This document shows, piece after piece, positions 54,962 to 64,000 of a stretch of DNA of 64,000 nt (within the stretch, counting starts at the first letter, position 1; each line of letters starts with the position of its first letter). Under the pieces are notes generated by a model. It had not been told where the DNA came from. It did not search any database and was given only the letters and a program-made list of their open reading frames with translations. Origin of the DNA: Diadema setosum (lineage: Eukaryota; Echinodermata; Echinoidea; Diadematoida; Diadematidae); contig CM067075.1 in NCBI GenBank assembly GCA_033980235.1, positions 13,040,292-13,104,291 on the forward strand, read 5' to 3'. The position numbers and the translations under genes were made by a program.

Positions 54962-56083
54962 CAGTCAGTCCGCAGCATGTATGCTAATGAGCCGATCCGG
55001 CAAGATTTATTCAGCACTCTCGTTGACGATCTTTGCGTTCGAAAGGTGTCTCGTCGTGCGAGATTTTGCGAGACTTTGATAGGGCTATGGTTTTCACAGT
55101 GTAGCGACTTGTACATACATTTGTCATGGCTACAAGTCACGGTAAATTGTTCTCCAGACTTTGATCTTTATTTTGATACTAAATTTGCGTATAACATCGG
55201 ATCTTATCATGACTATATTATCAGTTGAATTTGCGTAAATTTTACGTGCTTTTCACGGAAGATTTTGTCGTCTAAAGTTCTTTTTTGGTTCCTGACCGGA
55301 TTAAGAAACTGTTGTTTCTGATTTTGGCTTTTTCGTAGAGAGGAAACTTAGATGCTCATCATATATTGGAGTCAAGGAGACGCAAGCATGATTTATACTA
55401 GTTTTTCCGTTTTGAAATGTCTGTAAAATTCACTACTAAGTCGGAAGTATGCTCCACGCAAAGTGTACTGTGGCGCGAAAGCGCTCTCTCATTGGACAGT
55501 GCTTGCATTCAGCGCTTGAACTACACGCGTGCCAAGAAACCGCAAGTGGCATGAAACCGTTATGTAGCAGCGTAATGACGTAATGCAAGCGCTGAATGTA
55601 AGCGCTGTCCAATGAGAGAGCTTACTCTTGAGATTACACGGTTTCAAGCTGATCAGCACTGACATCGATGTATATTTTACTGGTTCCTGACCGGATTAAG
55701 CAACAAATTGTCAAGATATTTACATAGATACAAAGATTAGGAGATGGACTACCAAATAAAGCATTTTCATTGAGACGCATGGTGAATTTGATATTTTTTG
55801 ACGTCTTGAACGTGTACTGCACGAATTACTTTTTTTCATCATTTTTCAAGCTCAAATTACGCAATGATATTTTTCATTTACAATAATTTGAGTAACATGT
55901 GACGATAGTTTACATATTTTCCTTGAATTTGATACCAAATTTGTGAACATAAGGTGTATTTTTGTTGCCGAAAGCACAAGGACAAAATCCCCTTACGCAG
56001 CTCATTACGTATGCAAGCCTAGAGCGGGCTTGCATACGAGTTGAATAAATACGAGCGAATTATCGGGTGCTGCGAACTGACTG
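54962..56083. mobile_element. 1.12-kb TIR DNA transposon, copy B only
   Basis: The ends are CAGTCAGTCCGCAGCA and the complement of CAGTCAGTTCGCAGCA, flanked by AAAA (54958-54961 and 56084-56087). Copy A has the empty site AATAAAACCAGC. The interior contains a strong hairpin near 55490-55625 built on AGCGCTCTCTCATTGGACAG and its complement. No transposase was found. The superfamily is not decided. Confidence 0.82.
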
Positions 56084-56087
56084 AAAA

Positions 56088-57463
56088 CCAGCACGAATTT
56101 AGTACATTTATCAAGTTTCAAAGCCTTCTGCTCAACGCTATTAACCCTTCCTGTGCTAATGAGTAAAATGTGCTCAAATTTCACACACAAAAATATGTGC
56201 AGGTATTATGATGTGGCAAGCAGAAGGTTAAACTGAGAACCAAGGTGATAAATACAGGTCTGTAATGATTCAGTAATATGCTTACAATAATCTTGTACAA
56301 TGACGTGTAGGGAATAAATAACAAAACGTATTTAAGGAGTAATAACTGATGTCTGAATATATAGGCTTTGTTATTTGAAAAATACATCAACCAGAAAAGA
56401 GACGTTCAAGCGGAGGAAGGGGGAATTCAGGACGCAGTGTGTCGTAAAAGGAGGCGCTTCGCAATCTGAAATGCCCGTTTCATGAAAAGATTCATAATTG
56501 GCAGTCATCGAAGAGCCTTGAAAACAGCAGAGTCATACGTAAGTAGTTTCAATCCACAGTAATGATTGAAATCTCTAGAACGATCGATATATTAAATAGT
56601 ATCAAATATGTTATCCCGCAGCATCGAACTTGCTTGCTATTCGCCCAGTATGATAACCTGTTAGTTCTTATCTGGCACCCGGAAGCTTAGCACCTCATTG
56701 TGTGTAGACTTTCAGCTCTGGATAAACTTGGTTTGAATCCGGAGCGCGTTGTTTTTAGGATATACTCCATAAACTATCTCTTGGAGAACGTGCAGAAAAG
56801 AAAAGTAGCAGTCAAGGGAATTATTGACTTTAGCCTAGCATTCACTGTTACAGCCCCTGGTTACGGCAAACATAATCATCTTTATCTTTTGGAGAGTATC
56901 ATACTGAAATGGACAATTGACTTCACTGTATCGCTTGTATACCTATCATAATATAGTCATAGCTTGTTACTTTTATGTCGCATTGAAAAAAATGAAACAA
57001 ACTTTGAAGTGAATTACATTTAATCTAACTACTTTTGCCTAGATTATCCGACTCTCCATCTATCATTTCTTCCCTCTCCCTCGCTGTCTGTCTGTCTGTC
57101 TGTCTGTCTGTCGGTCTGTCTGTTTAATTCATTCTTTTATGTCATGCCCCCCCCCCCCCCCTTCATACTCACCTGTTACTTGGATTTCTTATAAACGTTT
57201 CCTTGTTTGTGTTTTCGGTTGTTACTATCATTATGATGTTGTGTAGCATGGGAGGAAGAAAATTGTACAGCGTAATCGGAATCGATGACAGTGATGCTAC
57301 TAAAGGAACTTTTTTTTTTCTTCTTCTTATACACAGTACCTTCATGGCCGTTCTCGAGATGTGAAAAGTGTTATTATGTTACTGAACATTCGCCGAGACT
57401 AAGGAATATGATTCCTTTTTTAAACATTAAAAAAAGTGTGTTTATAAAATAATAATAATAATG

Positions 57464-57512
<49 letters not shown>

Positions 57513-57544
57513 CAATAATAATGATGATAATAATAATAATGATG

Positions 57545-57580
<36 letters not shown>

Positions 57581-58493
57581 TGTGTTTGGACTTTCATTCT
57601 TTCATTCATTCACTTTTTTCCCATTTCCAACAGAAACATGTAAATATTTCACAGAAATTTAATACATAAATTACATCACAATGCATAATAAAAGATAAGT
57701 TTACGGAATATTTTAAGTACACGGAAATGCTGGAAATGGGGAGGAATTCTAAAAAGCAGTGCTTGTGGAGTGCATTCGCCCCACACGTAATGACTTCATC
57801 ATCATTGTGATTATGTTAAGGATGGAATAAGAAATTCTCATCAAAGATATAACTTAAACACCCTGTTTAACGGGGACCCAATTAAATGCTATTTAAGGTA
57901 GCTTACCACGTTTCCAACCATAAAACTGACCCGATTTCGCTCAAAGAGTCGCTATATAGTTTATATACCATAAATGTCATTCTTCAACACTACAATGACA
58001 AAAACAGCAAAATTGTTTCTTGGGAAAATAGTAATTGTCCTCCATGTTTAAAATGTATTATACGAGGTTATAGGCCTACTTAAATTCGAACACCTTGAGA
58101 TTGACACGCTTTCACGAGGGTGGCAGGGTTAATGTCTTGATTTGGACTGCGGTTATGCGTATAATATGTCAGCTATATAATATTTGATGTCATGTACGTG
58201 GGGAAGAATATTATACAATAAATATATACATGTGTCTGAAATTCATCGGGTTATTTATGTTAGTTCATCTAATATCCTATATCACTCATGTGATAAGCAT
58301 ATTCTTGAAAGTAAAGCATTCAGCATGTAGAACATTACACGTTACTCACCTAGTGTGCACATGTGACAGACAATGGTAATGATTACACAAAACTAAAATG
58401 ATTAAAATGTCGTCAATAACATTGTTATCTATGTCACAACGAATAACAGATATAAAACGATCATTTCGATTGCCATCAGTAGTGCGGTAACGG

Positions 58494-58526
<33 letters not shown>

Positions 58527-58746
58527 TGTCTGTCTGTCTGTCTGTCTGTGTGTCTGTTTTACTGGTATTCGAGCTTGTCATTATTGACGTGATTGCTCTT
58601 TGACACAATCATTTTCTGTAAGAAATTACACGATAAGTCATACGAACAAACATACAAACAAACAAGTATTAACTGATTATCAAATTTGGTAAATAAGCGA
58701 CAGTCATTCAGGGGTATTACCGTTCAATCGTATAGGCTGATGGCCG
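56088..58746. other. Intergenic, with microsatellites and a LINE tail
   Basis: It matches 37440-39925 in copy A. It includes (GTCT)n near 57085-57122, a C-run near 57147-57160, a reverse LINE tail near 57590-57800 and (GT)n/(GTCT)n near 58495-58557. No gene is seen. Confidence 0.5.
57449..57582. repeat. (AAT)n / (GATAAT)n microsatellite
   Basis: An AAT-type repeat with regular GAT interruptions, absent or very short in copy A. Confidence 0.95.
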
Positions 58747-59122
58747 TTAAAGGTAGAGTTTACCTTTGGGAGCAGTGATTTTAAACATTTTCGAGTTATC
58801 ACATTTGATGCTTTAAATCAGTTGTATCACAAAACATCCTATCATATAAAAAATTTGCAATAAAATCTAGAATATAGGGAGATATCACTGTGTTTCTCAT
58901 TAAACCATAACCGTAGACGGTTTAGTCTAAAAACAATTTTACAAACTATTGTTAACATTTTGTAAATTTAACAATACTTAACATTGATTATCCCGATTAT
59001 TATTATTATTATTATTTTTTACAGTGGTTGCTCTATATATGCCTAACTCACATCTTAGAACTATTTTGAAGCATTAAAGCTGGGTTTTTGTTTTATCTGC
59101 AAATGGTAAGTTATGCCTTTAA
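58747..59122. mobile_element. MITE in a TTAA site (family 4), copy B
   Basis: The counterpart of 39926-40293, with TTAA at 58747-58750 and 59119-59122. Confidence 0.75.
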
Positions 59123-59447
59123 AGGAATTACCGAGAACTATGAGTATACGAAACCGGACATTATAAGGCATTGAGCTAGCCGTTTATCTCAGCTTTTAAG
59201 GGGTTCATGCGTCTGTTGTAATGAGCGAAGGAAAAACAAATCATCACAACTCTTTAAGGCTGAAGAGGGGCTGAAATCAAACACAAACGTCAACAGTAAC
59301 AATCTGCGTGAGGATATTTTGTTCAAGTAGCATTCTGAGATTCATGTGCAATGCTAAGATTAGCCGCAGCATTTAATATGTAATCGTGAATTGTGTCATT
59401 TTTTTTCCGCTCCTTGCTCATTGTAACAACATTCCTGTGTCGTTTCC

Positions 59448-60003
59448 GCACTGTAAAAACATCGGTGTTAGATTTAACACCATGGGTGTTAAATCTAACA
59501 CCGATCAATCTTCAACAGAGGACCACACCCACAGGTATAGAAAATGTATTGTGACGGTGTTAAAAAGTGTTCACCTGGCACTTCGTGGTGTTAATTTGAC
59601 ACTGTAGCTGATGATATTGTTGACACCGCGCTAGAGTTAATTCATTAATGACACCGCATGGTGTTGATTTGATATTGGTGGTGTTAATTTCAATGGTATA
59701 ACACCCGTCCAGCTTCAATAGGAGACCACACCAACTGGTGTTACTGTGGTGTAAATGTGTTTACACATTTTTTTCAAAAATCAAGTACTTTATCGGAAAA
59801 TTCTTCATCGTCTTGCTGAAATTCAGAATTAACAAGAAATTCAGTAACTAAGAATCCATCCAAAAAAAAAAAAAAAAAAAAAAAAAAAACAATCTTATAT
59901 TTTGAAATGACACCCGGAGGTGTTAATCTAACACCATGAATGAGCACCGGAAATTTAACACCAGCTCGGTGTTTCATATTTAACACCGGACTTTTTGCAG
60001 TGC
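59448..60003. mobile_element. TIR element with GGTGTTA subrepeats, intact (copy B)
   Basis: The ends GCACTGTAAAAAC and (inverted) GCACTGCAAAAAG bound a 556-bp element full of GGTGTTAA and TTAACACC words in both orientations, with an A-run near 59862-59889. The copy A counterpart is split by a foldback. No coding capacity. Confidence 0.75.
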
Positions 60004-60189
60004 GTTTGGATTCATTTATGGAAAATAAGATCGATGACCTGATTACAGAAAAATCGAAATCGAATTCAAATTACTCGTATATTCTGCTCTCTCATAATTG
60101 AGTGGTTTCGTATGTTTATACATTTAGTTACATTCTGCTATACAAGAAAATAAAAGTATTTTAAGGTGCCCGGGATATTTAGTCGAAAC

Positions 60190-60525
60190 GTTGCTTTGTG
60201 TTATTACCTATCATAATTGCAGGAAGTCGTATGTGACTGCCAACTTGAAATAATAATTTATTACACCTGGTAGTCACTGAAATTACTGCTGTATCTACGA
60301 GATACAAGGAGTTGTTCGTTGTGTTTTAATCCATCGTGAAACACAATCCAACTTGTATGATGAGTAAATCCATGTGATTTCCGAATAAGCTATATACGGC
60401 TTGATTGGCCAGGGGCTCCGAAGCTGCCCCCCCCCCCCCCTTCTTTCCAAACGTATGTTCATGTTCCGATTGTGGCAAGTTCCGCATTTGCGATCATTTC
60501 CTCGTTTTCGAGAACCAGTCAAAGA
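60190..60525. other. Segment present only in copy B near its right end
   Basis: In copy A, AGTCGAAAC joins directly to ATTTAAGAAAACAAG. In copy B about 336 bp intervene, including a C-run near 60429-60442. AGTCGAAAC and AGTCAAAG at the two edges look like a microhomology pair, so a deletion in A is plausible. No gene is seen. Confidence 0.5.
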
Positions 60526-60658
60526 TATTTAAGAAAACAAGTCTATAGGGAAATGTTTCGGATAACTTTGATAAGAGCAAGATGGAACTAACAGAAAGCA
60601 TAAGTTTCATTAAAGCCCATTGCCTCCTAGTTTTCATAATCACTCGTGTTAATCTTAA

Positions 60659-62907
60659 ACTATGGGTTAATATACATGGGAACACAATGTTATCAATAAG
60701 TCTGCAATAATTGTGTTTTCATATACGATCACTTAAGATATCCTTCTACATATAACTCAACGTAATGGAGTCAAATTCGCACAACGTTCGGATCGGTCTG
60801 TATGTTCAAAAGGTATTGAATTTGACCATCTCCTTTCAGTCAATAACTTCAGCAATATTGCCATAACCTTTACAATGCCGTTACCATGACAAATTGTTAT
60901 TGTGATTAAAAAGAAGAAATTGGACCCTATCACAGAAATAACTCGTCTCAAACAATACTGACACTAAATCAGACCATAACAGATCTTTAAAATATTAAAC
61001 ATCATTATTTGCATTGTTAAATTGACAAAGTGTTTGATGCGAAGTATGTAATTCTACTTGCCCATGTCATTTGTCATTATCAAAGAGGGAATGGATGAAT
61101 ATTTTGTGCGCCAGCGAATTGGGGAGTAGACGCGAGGGAGACAGTGATTATGTGCATGATTTACCCCATGACGCATTTCAGTTGCTTCATAACATGTGGA
61201 AATCTAAAATTCATAATTTTCTTTTGTCAAGATCGAGCTCAATGAAGCATTCAATTCTCTGCCAGTTCGTTTCAATGCCTTACTCAGAAATATCTGCTAG
61301 AGAATTATGTCATCTCACTGGACAACTGCTGGCGATTAATGACATACTATAATAACACTTCTTACCCAGAATTGTTACTGCAATATCTGACAATTACAAA
61401 ATTCTGCATAAAAGCTACTGGTAATCGTCTGCCGCAATATTACGGAAGCCAGAATTCTACTGCTCTCCTGTTCTGGTGGACAAAGAATTCTCTGCTGTTT
61501 ATATGCCAGAACTTCACTTGTCAACTGGACGTGAACGTTACGGGAAACATCACGAAATTGGGGGGGGGGGGGGGGGGGGAGGGGTTGCATTTTCGAAAGT
61601 TAAAGCGCTAGCTATAGAATCCAAGGATGTATTTGCTCGCCTTATATACTACCTCGTTGCTAGAAGCCAAATCAGGTTCAAGGCAAGCCTGTCAGTTTGC
61701 ACTGATCTGCCTGTCGCCGCGTTTACAGGAAGATCTGTCATGGAAATCCGTGATGTACCCTGTTAGTGGTTTTTGTTTGGTGATATGGTTTATCCCCTCC
61801 CTCCCCCCCCCCCCCCCTAACCTCGGTGTAGATTTCAACATGACTATGTGTCAGTTTTTGTATTTTCTGATTTTCCCCGTATATTCCCATAACGTCATAT
61901 TGATCGGAACATCTAATTCGGTAATTGGTATAAGTAACATCCACGTCATCTCATTCCACCTTCTCTTTTTCTCCCTTCTTCTTCTTCTTCAAAAAAAAAA
62001 AAGATATCTATAAATGTTTACGATTTCTCTCTATCAAATTTCATTGATTCGTAAAAATGTAATTAAAAGTGATAGCATTTGTTTTTGTTTTTTTTTTGCA
62101 AACGTCTTCCATTTATTTGCATAGTTCATGTACTTCCATTACCTTAAGTTCCAGCATTCTTTTCCTAAAGGTTGTTTCTCGAGAGAATTCGAGACTTTTA
62201 TACACAGCACGTGGAAGTAGAGAAATATAATGGCCTACAGAGCAAAAGGAATGTGATATAGGATGTGAACACAAGAGACTCGTTCCTGCTTACAGCCATG
62301 AGAGCGGAAGATCGAGAGAGCACTTGCTCATCAAATTTCTTCTGATTGAAGAAAAAAAATGACAGAAAAATAAAATGAAAGAGATAGAATGTCAAAACAC
62401 GACACTTAGCACAGGCAGAGAAGGATCACATCCCGTCTATATTTCTTGATGATATGCCTTTCAATACACCTGTCTTCAGGTCATAAGGCCATAAGGCCAT
62501 AAAATCATCTACCCATACCATCGTCAGCTTATTATAGCCCCGACTCCTATATCTCTTCAGCATTCCTCTCCGGGTGTATACATCTCCTCCTACATGGATT
62601 CCTAATTATTCCTCGCTGAAATAAGTTCTAAATCCAAAACAGTTGGTGATAGGACTTTTGGAAAAAATGGCACCATCATTATGGAACAATCTCGCCTCAG
62701 CATTAGATATATTACAGATTTGAATAAATTTAAATTTGTGGTGAAAACTTAAGTTTTGATATTGTTAATCATGACAAGATTTTATGTAAACGTAGAAATG
62801 TTTGGATGATTTTGCTTCCATGCGTACACGCATAGAGACTATCCTATGGCATCATGCGTTCCAGAACTAACAGTTAACCTGGATAGCACGTCCCTGTCTC
62901 TTTTTGT
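60659..62907. other. Right flank of the duplication, no gene seen
   Basis: AT-rich sequence with a G-run at about 61560-61579, a C-run at about 61804-61817 and A/T-runs near 61990 and 62085. A 93-codon frame at 61071-61352 and neighbours to 62013 have mixed composition but match no family I recognise. They lack clear splice borders, so they are not called. Confidence 0.45.
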
Positions 62908-63262
62908 TTAAAGGGGATGGCTAGTAACCGATCAGTGGGAATGCTGAGGGATGATTGTTCCAATCCTTGTGGGATTCATTTAAGAGTACATTATATATCT
63001 GCTCTTGTGTGAAAATTATTTACTTCAGAATGGTCTCATATTCAAGTAATGTGCAGTTTAATGCTTCAAGGTAAGCGTCCCTGGTCAATGACGGGGCATT
63101 AATCTGCACATTACTTGAATATGAGACCGTTCTGAAGCAAACAATTTTCACACAACAGTAGATATATAATGTACTCTTAAATGAATCCCACAAGGATCGG
63201 AACAATCATCCCTCAGCATTCCCACTGATTCCCACTGATCGGTTACTAGCCATCCCCTTTAA
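62908..63262. mobile_element. MITE with long TIRs in a TTAA site (family 5)
   Basis: TTAA at 62908-62911 and 63259-63262. The arms of about 155 bp start AGGGGATGGCTAGTAACCGA and are near-perfect inverted repeats; the spacer of about 35 bp contains CAAGGTAAGCGTCCCTGG. The right arm has a 10-bp tandem duplication (CTGATTCCCA). No coding capacity. Confidence 0.85.
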
Positions 63263-64000
63263 AGACATATTGCAGAGTACAACAAGTCAAAATGCATTCT
63301 TGTATAACATGGAAAGACACTTGACCTAAAACTCCTCCATATTACAAGAGGATATCTGCCTTTCTCTATCATTGCCAGGGGAGTGTGTACTTTTCTTTAA
63401 AAATTCTTTAATTCCCTGTATATTTTTATTGTTCCTTTTTTTTTTGTTCGTGGAGTTCCCATCCAAGAGAAGACAGCTCATGAATTCAACCAAAAACTTT
63501 AAACAGTCAGTATAGATTTTAACAGATCGTCTGTTTCTTTCTTGCATTTTAGAGTGATTTAGTAATCGGTATATATATATATAAGGGAACCCGGGGCAAA
63601 GAGGAACACAGAGCAAAGTGAAACACCCCGCTAAACCTATATATATTCAGTCTTGAATCTAAAGCTCATGCACCAAGATCCCTCAAGGGAGGCTCCATCT
63701 TTTGACATCAGAGCTGTGTAAATGAATTATTGTATGTGTGTCTTTAGGGAAAATATCTGTTTTGCATACCTCAAAACCAACAATTGATCATTATATATTT
63801 TATGCCAAATTATCGTGCTTATCTGAAATAGTATCTCGAAAACCATGGTAACAACGATGTATGGATTTCAATTCAATTCAATTCAGTTCAAAATGATTTT
63901 ATTTCCATATAAAGTAATACAGAGTAATTTAAGCTTCCATAAATCGTGATATCAGGGCTAGCAATTATTGGTCGACGTCACAGTGATGCATGTTGGGAAA
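63263..64000. other. Intergenic, with a retroposon tail at the right edge
   Basis: An (AT)n tract lies at about 63571-63582. From about 63866 the sequence ATTCAATTCAATTCAGTTC followed by TTTATTTCCATATAAAG looks like a reversed LINE 3' tail running off the window. No gene is seen. Confidence 0.45.

Larger units (their letters stand above)
42635..60658. repeat. Tandem segmental duplication, copy B
   Basis: The head-to-tail repeat of 22464-42541, about 18 kb. Segments present only here include a LINE fragment (46621-47753), intron 3 sequence with a SINE (about 50070-50770), a second hairpin and a 110-bp duplication in intron 4, about 1 kb at 53177-54175, a TIR element (54962-56083) and 60190-60525. 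It lacks the LTR element of copy A. Confidence 0.92.

Noticed and set aside
61071..62013. Cluster of mixed-composition frames that might be exons.
   Set aside because: No family recognised, no convincing splice borders, and some frames pass through a G-run. Left as intergenic.

Overview
This window is eukaryotic nuclear DNA, AT-rich and crowded with repeats. Genes are split by GT-AG introns, there are many microsatellites and G/C homopolymers, and no operons or bacterial signals. The recurring TAGGCCTA-type words, the tRNA-headed short repeats and an LTR retroelement family resembling the deuterostome Gmr1-like group point to an invertebrate deuterostome. An echinoderm is most likely; this is inference, because no species marker is visible.

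The core is a head-to-tail tandem segmental duplication: copy A at about 22464-42541 and copy B at about 42635-60658. Each copy holds one five-exon gene on the + strand for a short-chain dehydrogenase/reductase of the retinol dehydrogenase / 17-beta-hydroxysteroid dehydrogenase type (SDR9C-like). The A gene (25817-36073) encodes 334 residues and the B gene (45872-52284) 336. Both keep the cofactor motif, the Asn-Ser-Tyr-Lys catalytic set and intact splice sites. They are nearly identical, except for a short stretch at the start of exon 5 that probably belongs to the substrate-binding region. The copies have since diverged by insertions and deletions. A gained an LTR retrotransposon in intron 4 and a 1.08-kb foldback element, and lost parts of intron 3 and of a downstream repeat. 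B gained a LINE fragment in intron 1, a 1.12-kb TIR element and a small tandem duplication beside exon 5.

Two LTR retrotransposons of one family are present, one on + (10821-16746) and one on - (29360-35286). Each encodes a Gag / zinc knuckle / aspartic protease / integrase polyprotein with no reverse transcriptase or RNase H. Their LTRs carry a perfect three-unit heat-shock element, CCAAT boxes, a TATA box and a poly(A) signal, and the primer site looks tRNA-Pro-like.

The left flank (1-22463) has no convincing complete gene. It holds one orphan exon-like segment on the - strand (2925-3063), a Tc1 transposase remnant, LINE remnants, two possible Penelope-like terminal motifs and several MITE families. 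The right flank (60659-64000) holds only repeats. At least five distinct inverted-repeat families sit in TTAA target sites. The strongest second-look items are the RT-less retroelement family with heat-shock elements, the local protein divergence between the SDR paralogues, the MITE fragment at the duplication junction, the tRNA-SINE foldbacks and the hammerhead-like motif.
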